Origin: Marinomonas balearica
GTDB taxonomy: Bacteria; Pseudomonadota; Gammaproteobacteria; Pseudomonadales; Marinomonadaceae
Reading direction: 5' to 3'
DNA length: 64,000 bases
Assembly: GCF_004362145.1 (NCBI RefSeq)
Contig: NZ_SNXC01000009.1
Coordinates: 62,001-126,000 of the forward strand
Position numbers and translations under genes: made by a program. Shown here in pieces: positions 1 to 8,730 of the stretch. Below the pieces are notes generated by a model, which made no database searches, was not told where the DNA came from, and saw only the letters and a program-made list of their open reading frames with translations. Position 1 is the stretch's first letter. Each line of letters begins with the position of its first letter.

Positions 1-1
1 T

Positions 2-208
2 CAATATGAAAAGGTCGCGGATGCTCTATTGCTAGATGAAGATAATCGGGAGTTTATGGAGCAAAACAATCCTCATGCTCTGGAAGAAATGGCAGAGAGG
101 CTGTTAGAAGCGATTCAAAGAGACATGTGGAATGATACGGGCGAATACGAAGATAAGATTCAGTCGCTTCTGCTTGATTTGGATCAGCAACAAGAGCAAC
201 CGCAATGA
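2..208 (+). CDS. cobN: CobN-like cobaltochelatase subunit, C-terminal end (partial)
   Basis: Only the last 68 codons are in the window; the frame is open from base 2 and stops with TGA at 206-208. The visible part contains NPHALEEMAERLLEAIQRDMW, which resembles the extreme C-terminus of the large CobN subunit of aerobic cobaltochelatase, the ATP-dependent enzyme that inserts cobalt into hydrogenobyrinate diamide. The tail is acidic and Gln-rich. The neighbouring chelatase gene cbiX, also a corrin/sirohydrochlorin metal-insertion gene, supports a cobalamin cluster extending to the left of the window. The call rests on a short segment plus context. Confidence 0.65.
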   Translation, partial: QYEKVADALLLDEDNREFMEQNNPHALEEMAERLLEAIQRDMWNDTGEYEDKIQSLLLDLDQQQEQPQ

Positions 209-324
209 TCGAAAGGTGTTTTCATTCTGAAATACGAGTGCCGCACTTGCAACTCACAATAATCTTATTACTATCTGCACTACTATCTGTACCCCTATTG
301 GCACAAAATATAATTAGAAATTAG
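205..324 (+). CDS. possible 39-residue single-span membrane peptide between cobN and cbiX
   Basis: An ATG at 205 overlaps the cobN stop in an ATGA arrangement, typical of translational coupling, and opens a 39-codon frame ending with TAG at 322-324. The peptide begins MIERCFHSEIRVPHLQ and continues with a hydrophobic stretch (ITIILLLSALLSVPLLA-like, about residues 18-33) that could be one membrane span or a signal peptide, then ends QNIIRN. No strong Shine-Dalgarno site is visible, so expression would depend on coupling to cobN. I do not recognise a family; it does not look like CbtB. It could equally be a chance ORF in a 151-base gap. Confidence 0.3.
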   Translation: MIERCFHSEIRVPHLQLTIILLLSALLSVPLLAQNIIRN

Positions 325-359
325 ATAACATCTTACGATATCAAATAACGAGACGATTA

Positions 360-1532
360 ATGAGCGAAACGACACAGGCTAAAAAAGGCATTATGATTTG
401 CGGTCACGGCAGCCGTGATAAGGACGCAGAACGCGAGTTTGGTTTGGTTGCCGAAGGGTTAAAGCAACGCTTTCCTGATCTTCCCGTTGAATACGGATTT
501 TTAGAGTTTTCCGCCCCAAATATACACATGGGGCTTAACCGTTTGTTAGAGCAAGGGGTTGATAATATATACGCAATTCCAGGGATGTTGTTTGCAGCGA
601 CACACGCAAAGAATGATATTCCTTCTGTTTTAACCACGTACGAAGAAAAGAATGCCGGTCTTCATGTGACGTATGGTCGTGAGTTGGGTCTTCAAGAAGA
701 CATGATAGAAGCATTTCAGGCACGCATTTATGAATCTCTAGGTATCGATCCAAATAACCCACCAGACAGCCTATACGACACGATGTTGGTTGTGGTTGGT
801 CGTGGTACATCAGACACATCTGCGAATGCGGAAGCAACGAAATTAACGCGTATCGTAAATGAAAACATGGGGTTTGGTTGGGCGGATACTGTGTATTCAG
901 GCGTGACTTACCCGTCTGTTGGTGTGGGTCTAGAGAAATTGCTTAAGCTGGGCTTTAAGCGCATTGTTGTTGCACCATACTTCTTGTTTACTGGACGTTT
1001 AATCAAGCGTATTCAAGGGTACGTTGATAAGGTGGCACAAGAAAACCCTGACATTGAGCTCATTCAAGCACACTATCTAAGTGACCATAGCCGTGTCATC
1101 GATGCATTTGAAAATCGAGTTAATGAAATCATGGATGGCTCACTGGAAGGTCAAGGTGAAGAAACACTTATGAGTTCGTTTAAGCGTCGTTTAGCTGCGG
1201 GTGAGGTTGATGTGCACCATCATCACGCTGAGTACGTGGATCCTGAGGATGACACTCAAGGGTTGTCTGTGTCAGATCATTCGCACAGTCATTCACATGG
1301 GCATTCGCACGACCACCATTCACACAGTCATGGTCATTCCCATAGCCATGGAGAAGGGCACCACCATCATGGCGTTTACCAGCATATTGGTCACCCATTG
1401 GGGCCTCGTACTATGATAGGTGAGAATATTTGTTGTTGCTTTATGGGACAATTTACAGCAGATATTTTGGAGGCAGAAAAGCACAAGATTGATGGCGATT
1501 GCACAAAAACGGCATTTGCTCATAAAAAGTAA
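360..1532 (+). CDS. cbiX: sirohydrochlorin cobaltochelatase CbiX with His-rich metal-binding tail
   Basis: A 390-residue protein with two CbiX/SirB-type chelatase halves: the first (about residues 10-125) carries the signature CGHGSRDKDAEREF with the metal-binding His, the second (about 140-265) carries VVVGRGTSDTSANAEATKLTR. Then follows a His-rich segment (about 287-340) of repeated HSHSHGH blocks, and a C-terminal part with three consecutive cysteines (GENICCCFMGQF) and another Cys near the end. CbiX enzymes insert cobalt into sirohydrochlorin in the cytoplasm. Long CbiX forms with a His-rich region and a Cys cluster are known in Bacillus megaterium, where the cysteines bind an Fe-S centre; the same role here is inference. 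The cobN tail upstream supports a cobalamin function. A terminator follows at 1575. Confidence 0.88.
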   Translation: MSETTQAKKGIMICGHGSRDKDAEREFGLVAEGLKQRFPDLPVEYGFLEFSAPNIHMGLNRLLEQGVDNIYAIPGMLFAATHAKNDIPSVLTTYEEKNAGLHVTYGRELGLQEDMIEAFQARIYESLGIDPNNPPDSLYDTMLVVVGRGTSDTSANAEATKLTRIVNENMGFGWADTVYSGVTYPSVGVGLEKLLKLGFKRIVVAPYFLFTGRLIKRIQGYVDKVAQENPDIELIQAHYLSDHSRVIDAFENRVNEIMDGSLEGQGEETLMSSFKRRLAAGEVDVHHHHAEYVDPEDDTQGLSVSDHSHSHSHGHSHDHHSHSHGHSHSHGEGHHHHGVYQHIGHPLGPRTMIGENICCCFMGQFTADILEAEKHKIDGDCTKTAFAHKK

Positions 1533-1574
1533 TAGCAGGTCTTCATCTCAGTTTTATAGGGTCTAAATGGGGGT

Positions 1575-1610
1575 AAGGGAGGCTGAATTTAAGCCACCTC
1601 CCTTTTCTTC
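1575..1610 (+). terminator. intrinsic terminator after cbiX
   Basis: AAGGGAGG (1575-1582) pairs with CCTCCCTT (1597-1604), and the stem can be extended inward by GGCT/AGCC with one bulged base. A T-rich run with C interruptions follows. It ends the cobalamin transcript. Confidence 0.7.
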
Positions 1611-1756
1611 TTTTTTGCCTTTTTTGTAAAAAGTGCGCCAAAAAGTAACACCTTTTCTTTTTTTATTCCTTTTTCACTTCCTCCATATTTAGCCTACCTT
1701 TCTTAATGCTTTGATTATCAAAGATTAAATTTATAATTCTTGTACGTTTTTTAAAA

Positions 1757-1773
1757 TTGGTATAAACGTTGCC
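1757..1773 (+). promoter_or_regulatory. candidate sigma-54 (-24/-12) promoter for the DctP-type TRAP operon
   Basis: TTGGTATAAACGTTGC keeps the invariant GG-N10-GC spacing of sigma-54 promoters and a full TTGC at -12, but the -24 element is only TTGG followed by a poor match to CACG. It lies about 118 bases before the dctP start. TRAP operons for carboxylates are often sigma-54 dependent, but no activator gene adjoins this operon, so the call is tentative. Confidence 0.35.
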
Positions 1774-1810
1774 TATCTTAAAAGTTGAATATTCAATTAA
1801 ATAGTGTTCT

Positions 1811-1870
1811 AAATTTTGATTGTTTTACGTCCAAATTTTGATTGTTTTACGTCCAAATTTTGATTTGTTC
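1811..1870 (+). repeat. tandem 22-bp direct repeat upstream of dctP
   Basis: Two exact copies of a 22-bp unit beginning AAATTTTGATTG (1811-1832 and 1833-1854) are followed by a partial third copy (AAATTTTGAT at 1855-1864, then diverging). The array ends about 20 bases before the start codon of the binding-protein gene, so it lies in the probable 5' leader. It may be a regulatory iteron or simply a recent slippage duplication. Confidence 0.8.
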
Positions 1871-1889
1871 AAACTTTAAGGAGAAGGTT

Positions 1890-2924
1890 ATGGGTTATAA
1901 ATCTAAGTTGTTTGCAGGTGTAGCGTCTCTTTCTCTTCTCGCGGCACAAGCATTTGCCGCAGGAAGTACTCGTTTAGAAATTCAAAGTGCCTGGCCGCTT
2001 ACGCTGCCTGCCAGCGGTGCCAGTGCAGAGCATTTCGCTAAGCAGCTAGAAGTCAGTGGGGCTGATTCGCTGAAGGTGCGATTGTACTCGGCAGGTAAAC
2101 TGGTGCCGTCTTTGCAAATTTTTGATGCAGTGCAGCAAGGGACTCTCGATGCAGGCTACACCTCACCATTGTATGTAGCGGGTCGTTTTCCTGCGGTACA
2201 ACTTTTTGGTGGTGTGCCATTTGGCCCTGACGCACTTGAATATGTTGGTTGGATATACAACGGCGGCGGATTGGATATTTGGAGAGAAATCTACGCGAAA
2301 CAAGGTGTTGTAACTGTGCCATGTGGCATCATGGATTCAGAAGCTGGCGGTTGGTATAAGTTTGAGATCAACTCAATAGACGACTTAAAAGGTAAGAAAA
2401 TTCGTTTCGCTGGCTTAGCTGGTGAGGTGATGAAGAAGTCTGGCGCTTCGGTTGTTCTGTTGGGAGGTGGAGATATCTATCCAAACTTTGAGCGAGGCGT
2501 AATCGATGGGACTGAGTTTTCAATGCCTGCAATCGATGCTGCAATGGGATTTGAGAAAGTAGCCCCTTATTATTATTTGCCTGGATGGCACCAGCCTGCG
2601 GCGATTACAGAATTAATTATCAATAAGCGAAAATGGGATCGAATGAGCGCACAACAGCATGCGTTAATCGAAAATGCGTGCAAAGATACGATGCTTTGGA
2701 CCGTTACTTCGACATCCGTTGCCAACTCGGAGGCAATAGAGAAGTTTAAAGCGGCGGGTACTGAAATTAAATCATTTCCACCGAGTGTATTAGCGAAATT
2801 CAAATCGTCAACCGACGAGGTATTAAAAGAGCAATCAGAAAAGAATGCGGACTTTAAACGAGTATTGGACTCGTTGAACGCGTATCGCGAAGAAGTGGCA
2901 TTGTGGTCGAAAAACCGTTCTTAA
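1890..2924 (+). CDS. dctP: TRAP transporter solute-binding protein, DctP family (TakP-like)
   Basis: Periplasmic binding protein of a tripartite ATP-independent transporter. I place the start at ATG 1890 (344 residues) because it follows AAGGAGAAGGTT directly and opens a classic signal peptide (MGYKSKLFAGVASLSLLAAQAFA). An in-frame upstream ATG at 1842 lies inside the 22-bp repeats and has no ribosome site. The central region EAGGWYKFEINSIDDLKG followed by IRFAGLAGEVMKKSGA resembles the ligand-binding stretch of TakP-type proteins, which bind 2-oxoacids such as pyruvate. The substrate is therefore probably a 2-oxoacid or related monocarboxylate, by inference. The small and large membrane subunits follow directly, separated by a strong hairpin at 2932. 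Confidence 0.88.
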   Translation: MGYKSKLFAGVASLSLLAAQAFAAGSTRLEIQSAWPLTLPASGASAEHFAKQLEVSGADSLKVRLYSAGKLVPSLQIFDAVQQGTLDAGYTSPLYVAGRFPAVQLFGGVPFGPDALEYVGWIYNGGGLDIWREIYAKQGVVTVPCGIMDSEAGGWYKFEINSIDDLKGKKIRFAGLAGEVMKKSGASVVLLGGGDIYPNFERGVIDGTEFSMPAIDAAMGFEKVAPYYYLPGWHQPAAITELIINKRKWDRMSAQQHALIENACKDTMLWTVTSTSVANSEAIEKFKAAGTEIKSFPPSVLAKFKSSTDEVLKEQSEKNADFKRVLDSLNAYREEVALWSKNRS

Positions 2925-2931
2925 TCTTGTA

Positions 2932-2959
2932 GCCATCGCAGGAACTCGCCTGCGATGGC
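2932..2959 (+). promoter_or_regulatory. intercistronic hairpin between dctP and dctQ
   Basis: GCCATCGCAGG (2932-2942) and CCTGCGATGGC (2949-2959) form a perfect 11-bp stem with a 6-base loop. No T-run follows. Such hairpins often protect the 3' end of the binding-protein mRNA and lower expression of the membrane genes. Confidence 0.65.
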
Positions 2960-2991
2960 GCTCACCTCTATTCTATTTGGTTGAGTAAATT

Positions 2992-3534
2992 ATGTCGTTT
3001 CCTCGATATTTATCGCAGAAGATTGATTATGTTTCTGCACTAACAGGTAAGAGCGCTTCCCTTGTATTGCCTGTTCTCGTTATTACTATTCTTGTTAATG
3101 TCAGTTTGCGCTATGTGTTCAATATTGGATTGATCGAACTTGAAGAATTGCAGTGGCATTTAAACGCTATTGTGGTTGTTCTGTGTTTGGGTTACACCTT
3201 TCAGCATGATGAGCACGTTCGTGTTGATGTCTTGAGTCATCGCTTTTCACCTAAGACACGTGCTTGGTTAGAAATTTTTGGGTTATTGCTACTCTTCTTT
3301 CCGTTTACCGCACTTGTTACTTGGCATACTTGGCACATTGCAGCGTACTCATGGGAGCTTAGAGAGGGCTCGCCAATGCCATCTGGTCTTCCTGCACGTT
3401 ACTTGATAAAAGGTGTTATGGCGCTCGGTAATAGCATTCTCGTTCTACAAGGCTTTTCTATTTTGTTGCAAAAACTGAGTATTGTTGCGGGCAATTCAAA
3501 TGAGCAACATGCCAAGTCGGGAGATACCATATGA
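2992..3534 (+). CDS. dctQ: TRAP transporter small permease, DctQ family
   Basis: A 180-residue membrane protein with four predicted helices (about residues 20-40, 55-75, 95-120 and 135-165), the usual size and topology of DctQ. The motif LEELQWHLNAIVVVLCLGYTFQHDEHVRVDV (seen as LEELQWHLNA then HVRVDV) is typical of the family. DctQ pairs with DctM in the inner membrane and is needed for sodium-driven uptake of ligand delivered by DctP. It overlaps dctM by four bases (ATGA), indicating translational coupling. Confidence 0.88.
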   Translation: MSFPRYLSQKIDYVSALTGKSASLVLPVLVITILVNVSLRYVFNIGLIELEELQWHLNAIVVVLCLGYTFQHDEHVRVDVLSHRFSPKTRAWLEIFGLLLLFFPFTALVTWHTWHIAAYSWELREGSPMPSGLPARYLIKGVMALGNSILVLQGFSILLQKLSIVAGNSNEQHAKSGDTI

Positions 3535-4865
3535 GCGTCGCCTTGGTTATCCTCTTATTTTCCTCGTTCTTAATATTCCTATTTACCGGCTTTCCCGTTG
3601 CCTTTGTTTTAGGTGGTGTTGGCGTATTATTCGCCATTTTAGGTAGTGTGCTCGCCGACGTTTTGGGCTATTACGATGTTGCAGAAATCCGTTCGATAGG
3701 TTTTGTTGCAAACCGTATATTCTCGACGATTTCAAATTACTCTTTGATCCCGATGTCTATGTTCATCTTTATGGGCTACTTGCTCGATCGTTCTGGTGTT
3801 GCCGAGCGACTTATAGCGGCAATGCATAAAGTGTTGGGAAGAACGCCTGGTGGGCTGTCAATCGCCGTGGTTTTCATCGGCGTCATTTTAGCCGCTTCAA
3901 CTGGCATTATTGGAGCGTCGGTTGTTCTACTTTCGACGATCGCTTTGCCGTCTATGTTAAACGCAGGTTATGCTCGTTGGCTAAGTGCAGGCACAGTTGG
4001 TGCAACGGGCTGCTTAGGTATACTCATTCCGCCGTCTATTATGCTGGTGGTCATGGGAGATCAGCTTCGTTTGCCTGTTGGGGATTTGTTTACAGGCGCA
4101 ATACTTCCAGGCCTCGTGTTAGCGCTGTGTTTTGTGAGCTTTATCTTTATTGTGGCGTTGGTTTGGCCTGAGACGATGCCGGCAACGAAAGATTCGGCGG
4201 AACGTTTTGATCGTCGGGCATTATGGGATCTCGTTGGCGCGCTGGTGGTACCTCTCGTTTTGGTGATAGCGGTCTTAGGATCGATTGTCGCCGGTATCGC
4301 GTCACCAACGGAAGCATCGGGTATTGGTGCGGCTGGTGCAATGGCGTTAGCAAAAGCAAATGGGCGACTAAGTTGGAAGGAGCTAAAAGACGTGTGTTAT
4401 GCAACGGGTCGAACCGTAGCATTTTTATATGCGCTGATTTTTGGTGCTTCTTGTTTTTCCGTCGTCTTAAGAGGCTACGGCGGCGACGAAATCATTGAAA
4501 ATGCGTTGCACTTCCTATCGCTTGGTCCAAATGGCACATTGATTCTAGTGCTTGGTATCATCTTTTTGCTGGGGTTCTTTCTGGATTGGATGGAAATTGT
4601 GCTCATTGTTGCACCGCTTTTAATGCCGATTCTGCTGCAATTTGGGTTAGACCCAATCTGGGTCGCGGTATTGATTGCGATTTGCTTGCAAACTTCTTTT
4701 CTCACGCCGCCCGTTGGAATGGCATTGTTTTATATACGTAGAGCCGCTCCGGCGGAGTTTAGCCTTGCTGATATTTATAAAGGTGCGATTCCCTTTGTGC
4801 TGTTACAACTGTTCGTTTTAGTGCTTGTTGCGTGTTTTCCTCAGTTGGTAACAGGTTTACTTTGA
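3531..4865 (+). CDS. dctM: TRAP transporter large permease, DctM family
   Basis: A 444-residue, very hydrophobic protein with about twelve membrane segments, the standard DctM length. It has the family features GFPVAFVLGGVGVLFA near the N-terminus, the GASVVLLSTIALPSML segment, GCLGILIPPSIMLVVMGDQ, and near the C-terminus FLTPPVGMALFYI. DctM is the transport channel of the TRAP complex in the inner membrane and uses a sodium gradient. The start at 3531 overlaps the dctQ stop. It is followed by a bidirectional terminator shared with the convergent permease gene. Confidence 0.92.
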   Translation: MSVALVILLFSSFLIFLFTGFPVAFVLGGVGVLFAILGSVLADVLGYYDVAEIRSIGFVANRIFSTISNYSLIPMSMFIFMGYLLDRSGVAERLIAAMHKVLGRTPGGLSIAVVFIGVILAASTGIIGASVVLLSTIALPSMLNAGYARWLSAGTVGATGCLGILIPPSIMLVVMGDQLRLPVGDLFTGAILPGLVLALCFVSFIFIVALVWPETMPATKDSAERFDRRALWDLVGALVVPLVLVIAVLGSIVAGIASPTEASGIGAAGAMALAKANGRLSWKELKDVCYATGRTVAFLYALIFGASCFSVVLRGYGGDEIIENALHFLSLGPNGTLILVLGIIFLLGFFLDWMEIVLIVAPLLMPILLQFGLDPIWVAVLIAICLQTSFLTPPVGMALFYIRRAAPAEFSLADIYKGAIPFVLLQLFVLVLVACFPQLVTGLL

Positions 4866-4968
4866 CGTCAGTTCTAAGTAAGACGACGAGCCAAGTTAAC
4901 GTATATTGAGCGAACGCAGAGTAAGCGAAAGCAGTCACTTAAAAAAGTAAGCGAAAAGGAATAGTAGC

Positions 4969-5003
4969 GAGAAAAGAGCGATGCATGGCATTGCTCTTTT
5001 CTC
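4969..5003. terminator. bidirectional terminator between dctM and codB
   Basis: GAGAAAAGAGC (4969-4979) and GCTCTTTTCTC (4993-5003) form a perfect 11-bp inverted repeat with a 13-base loop, sitting between two convergent genes. The A-rich left arm and T-rich right arm make it usable from either side. Confidence 0.65.
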
Positions 5004-5017
5004 TGTCCTGTTACGTG

Positions 5018-6277
5018 TTAAGCCTGAGTTTCCGCTTCGGGCTGTGGTTGCTTTTCTAATTTAATTAACAACGTATAAAAAATGGCGGCGCTTAAAACAC
5101 CGACAACAGGCGGTAGAATCGGGGTGAAGAACGCGCATGCACAGGCTAAAAAGTACGCTGTTAATCCAACCCCGTTGAACGACGGTAAGCGCGCTTCAGC
5201 AAGCTTTGGGTAGTGACCGTTATGTTTTATCCAAAAATCCGCCATAATGACGCCACCCAGAGGGGGTATAAAGGTTCCAAGTAAAATTAAGTATGGGATC
5301 AGATAGTTGTACATACCGCCCAAAGCTAGAGCGGTGCCAATAGCGGCGCCAGCCAACGTAACCAATTTACGTTTGTCTGTTCTTAATAAGTTACAGCCCG
5401 CCACAGCGAAGTTGTAAATAGTATTGTCTTGAGTCGTCCACAGGTTCATAAAAAGCATAAGGATAGCGAGAGAAATAGAGCCTTGTGCAATCATGACATC
5501 GACAATGTCTGCTTGTTGGTACATTAAGCTGCCGAGCGCTCCAGTAAGGATCATTAACCCATTACCGAGCACAAAGGCAGCAAGTGTGGCGTATATCGCG
5601 ACCTTTCCTGATTTTGCAAATCGACTCCAGTTTGTCGCCTGCGTGCCACCACTCACAAATGTGCCGATAATAATGGTGATTGCAGTCGTAAAGCTCAAAC
5701 TGTCATTTGATTCACTCGAAAACACGCCTTGTATTTCTGTGGTATCAAGAAAGCCTTTATATAGGCTTATCAAAATAAAGACCAGCATGGCGGGAACGGC
5801 GATGCGTGAAAGATAATCCATTCCTTTGTAACCTATCATGGCTGTAATACAGAATGCGAACCCGAAGAAGATTGTGAGAGGAACTTCAAGCGATGGCGCT
5901 AAAGAGAGGGTTTTGACCAAGACAACAGCAATGGTTGCTGCGCCCCAAGCGTACCAACCGACTTGAGTGAAACCGAGCAGCAGGTCAGATAGTTTGCTGC
6001 CTTTCTCTCCAAAACAAAAACGCCCCATTAAAATCGCGTTTAGGCCACTTTTGTATGCAATGTAGCCCAGTGCTGCTGCGTATCCGCCTAATAGTAAATT
6101 GCCTATTAATATCGCAAGTAGCATTTCTGTCATGCTAAAAGCGGCGCCAATTTTTCCTCCTGCAAACATAGTTGCAGTGAAAAATGTGAATCCCATCAAC
6201 ACCATACATGTCGAAAACATGCCTTTTCGAGCAGATTGTGGCACTTCTTCCAAAGGATAATCCGTTGCTTCACTCAT
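5018..6277 (-). CDS. codB: cytosine permease (NCS1 family, CodB-like)
   Basis: 419 residues, the same length as E. coli CodB, with about twelve membrane helices. The N-terminal VPQSARKGMFSTCMVLMGFTFF and the segments ILIGNLLLGGYAAALGYI, GFTQVGWYAWG, DVMIAQGS, NLWTTQDNTIYN and FIPPLGGVIMADFW match CodB closely by eye. CodB imports cytosine by cation symport. No cytosine deaminase gene adjoins it, so related purine or pyrimidine substrates remain possible. A Shine-Dalgarno-like GGAGG lies just upstream of the start. It is transcribed convergently to the TRAP operon. The LysR gene upstream is on the same strand, 111 bases away, and could be its regulator as well as that of kbl. Confidence 0.85.
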   Translation of the reverse strand: MSEATDYPLEEVPQSARKGMFSTCMVLMGFTFFTATMFAGGKIGAAFSMTEMLLAILIGNLLLGGYAAALGYIAYKSGLNAILMGRFCFGEKGSKLSDLLLGFTQVGWYAWGAATIAVVLVKTLSLAPSLEVPLTIFFGFAFCITAMIGYKGMDYLSRIAVPAMLVFILISLYKGFLDTTEIQGVFSSESNDSLSFTTAITIIIGTFVSGGTQATNWSRFAKSGKVAIYATLAAFVLGNGLMILTGALGSLMYQQADIVDVMIAQGSISLAILMLFMNLWTTQDNTIYNFAVAGCNLLRTDKRKLVTLAGAAIGTALALGGMYNYLIPYLILLGTFIPPLGGVIMADFWIKHNGHYPKLAEARLPSFNGVGLTAYFLACACAFFTPILPPVVGVLSAAIFYTLLIKLEKQPQPEAETQA

Positions 6278-6388
6278 AATAGCCTCCGTTCTATAGAATT
6301 ATTAAAACTGACTTTTAGCCAGCTAGAATAAAAATCAAGCAACCAAAGTGCCATAATATGGAAATGGGAGACATTTTCATTAATTTGA

Positions 6389-7318
6389 CTATTGGTGTGG
6401 TTGGTCGAGCTTTGTCGATAAGTGATTCATCATAAAGTCGATAAAAGTACGCAGTCTAGCCGGCATATAACGCGTTTGAGCGTATTGCATTATGATGGAT
6501 CCATGATAACTGCTTTTAATATGCCAACTGGGTAGCACTTGTACGACGTCTTTTTTCTCAAGTGCCTCCTTCACGACAAAATCGTGAAAAATACCTATTC
6601 CAAGGCCTTGTTTCACTCCATTTAAGCGCATTTGCGAGTGATTTACGGCATATCGGCCGCCAACGGAAACTGAATAAGATTCGTGTAAGTTCATAAAGGT
6701 CCAAATGTTATCTTTGTCGTTTTCTGCTAAGTACAAACAATCGTGGTTAATAAGATCATTTGGGTGTTTAGGTATGCCTTTGCGAGAGAGGTAATCTGGA
6801 CTTGCACAGACCATTAATGCCGTTTTTCCGATGTTCTTCATGACCTGATTTTCATCGGGTTGATCTGTTAATCGAAACGCCACATCAATGTTGTCGTTGA
6901 ATATGTCAATGTGGCCGTCGGCGGCACGTAATTTGAGCTGAATTTTTGGGTGCTCTAATAAAAATGGCACGATCAAAGGTTGAATCACGGAGAACAAAAA
7001 TGCCTCAGGCGCTGCAACGGTAAGCTCGCCAGCGGCTTCAGCGTGCTCAGCGTCTGAAAGTTCTACCGCATTTTGAGCCGCATTGATCATCACAAGGCAT
7101 TGTTCATAAATTCTTTGACCAGCAGCTGTAATAGCCAGCTTACGTGTTGAGCGCTCAAGCAGTTTGACAGACAACGCATTTTCTAATCGAGTAACCAGCT
7201 TACTCAATGCAGAGGGGGTGACTCCTAATTTATGGCTTGCAGCCGTAAAGCTGCCTTCGTTGACGATAAGAATGAAGGTAGCGAGGTCTGGCAGTAGTGA
7301 GATGAGTTGCGGAGTCAT
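6389..7318 (-). CDS. LysR-family transcriptional regulator
   Basis: 309 residues. The N-terminal winged helix-turn-helix is clear: DLATFILIVNEGSFTAASHKLGVTPSALSKLVTRLE (read in pieces about residues 10-45), followed by the linker helix and a two-lobed LysR substrate domain from about residue 90. The ALSKLVTRLENALSVKLLERSTRKLAITAAGQ pattern belongs to the DsdC/PtxR-like broad subgroup. The gene is divergent from kbl-tdh across a 207-base gap, the usual arrangement for a LysR regulator and its target, and it also precedes codB on its own strand. Which operon it controls, and by what effector, cannot be read from sequence. Confidence 0.88.
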   Translation of the reverse strand: MTPQLISLLPDLATFILIVNEGSFTAASHKLGVTPSALSKLVTRLENALSVKLLERSTRKLAITAAGQRIYEQCLVMINAAQNAVELSDAEHAEAAGELTVAAPEAFLFSVIQPLIVPFLLEHPKIQLKLRAADGHIDIFNDNIDVAFRLTDQPDENQVMKNIGKTALMVCASPDYLSRKGIPKHPNDLINHDCLYLAENDKDNIWTFMNLHESYSVSVGGRYAVNHSQMRLNGVKQGLGIGIFHDFVVKEALEKKDVVQVLPSWHIKSSYHGSIIMQYAQTRYMPARLRTFIDFMMNHLSTKLDQPHQ

Positions 7319-7525
7319 GCTGTTTTGTCACCTGAAGCAAAGGAGTTCTAAAGACATACATAGAATATTATAGATTTCAGGTTGCTGAATATCTTTTATT
7401 TGGTCTTTAGATTCATAAATGATTTTCCTGAAGCTAGTCTAATGTACGGCGAGTTCATGGCATATAGTTTTTAGAAGTAGCGAAGAGTTAGCGCTCTTTA
7501 ATAAATTTTAACGGTAGGTAACGCC

Positions 7526-8719
7526 ATGTCTTCTGAATTCTATAGTCAACTTAATGCCCAGATTGATGTTTTAAAGCAGGAAGGCTTGTACAAATCCGAG
7601 CGTGTTATTACATCCGCTCAAAACGCCGCGGTTGACGTCGCATCGGGTAACAATGTATTAAATTTTTGTGCAAATAATTACTTAGGGCTCGCTAACCATC
7701 CGGAACTTATTCAAGCTGCTCATGAAGGCTTAGAAAAGCACGGTTTTGGTATGGCGTCGGTGCGATTTATCTGCGGTACGCAGAATATTCATAAAGAGCT
7801 TGAGAATAAACTGTCTAATTTTCTCGGTATGGAAGAAACGATTTTGTATTCCTCTTGCTTCGATGCCAACACGGGCTTATTTGAAACTGTGTTAGAAAAA
7901 GAAGATGCCATTATTTCAGATGCTCTGAACCATGCTTCCATTATTGATGGTGTGCGTTTATGTAAAGCAAAGCGCTTTCGATACGCCAACAATGATATGG
8001 CTGATCTTGAGCGACAATTGATTGCAGCTGACGGGGCAGGTGCTCGTCACAAAATGATAGTGACCGATGGAGTGTTCTCTATGGATGGCATTGTGGCAAA
8101 CTTACCTGCCGTATGTGATCTCGCGGATAAATATAACGCACTTGTAGTTGTTGATGATTCTCACGCAGTTGGTTTTATGGGAGAGAACGGGCGTGGAACC
8201 CATGAATATCACGATGTTGTAAATCGTATTGATATTATTACCGGAACATTAGGTAAAGCGATGGGGGGCGCATCGGGTGGTTATACGTCAGGCAAAAAAG
8301 AAGTGGTTGATTGGCTGCGTCAACGCTCTCGTCCTTACTTGTTTTCAAATTCTTTAGCGCCGTCTATTGTCAAAGCGTCTATCCATGCTTTGGAGATGCT
8401 AGAGAACAGCAGTGAACTTAGAATTCGGCTTTGGAAAAATGCCAATTACTTTAGAGCTCAAATGCGCAATGCAGGGTTTAAGTTGGCGGGAGCGGATCAC
8501 GCTATCATTCCTATTATGTTAGGCGATGCCAAAATTGCGTCAGAGTTTGCTGAAAAAGCGTTGAAGAAAGGCGTTTATGTCGTCGGTTTTTCTTATCCGG
8601 TTGTGCCAAACGGTTTGGCGCGAATTCGTACTCAAATGTCGGCTGCTCATACAAAAGATCAACTTGATCATGCAATCGACACGTTTATCAGTGTCGGCCA
8701 TGAAATGGACATCATATAG
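7526..8719 (+). CDS. kbl: glycine C-acetyltransferase (2-amino-3-ketobutyrate CoA ligase)
   Basis: 397 residues, one fewer than E. coli Kbl, in the alpha-oxoamine synthase family. Features include [19 protein letters not shown] near the N-terminus, [20 protein letters not shown], the [19 protein letters not shown] aspartate region and the PLP lysine in [15 protein letters not shown]. The enzyme cleaves 2-amino-3-oxobutyrate with CoA into glycine and acetyl-CoA in the cytoplasm, the second step of threonine breakdown. It is followed after 11 bases by tdh, the enzyme that makes its unstable substrate, so the two steps are co-expressed. The order kbl-tdh is as in E. coli. Confidence 0.96.
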   Translation: MSSEFYSQLNAQIDVLKQEGLYKSERVITSAQNAAVDVASGNNVLNFCANNYLGLANHPELIQAAHEGLEKHGFGMASVRFICGTQNIHKELENKLSNFLGMEETILYSSCFDANTGLFETVLEKEDAIISDALNHASIIDGVRLCKAKRFRYANNDMADLERQLIAADGAGARHKMIVTDGVFSMDGIVANLPAVCDLADKYNALVVVDDSHAVGFMGENGRGTHEYHDVVNRIDIITGTLGKAMGGASGGYTSGKKEVVDWLRQRSRPYLFSNSLAPSIVKASIHALEMLENSSELRIRLWKNANYFRAQMRNAGFKLAGADHAIIPIMLGDAKIASEFAEKALKKGVYVVGFSYPVVPNGLARIRTQMSAAHTKDQLDHAIDTFISVGHEMDII

Positions 8720-8730
8720 GAGATCACGTT

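Noticed and set aside
1180-1416. Overlapping ORFs in the His-rich part of cbiX
   Set aside because: CAT/CAC-rich coding gives open frames on both strands; the His-rich frame continues the chelatase and is the real one.
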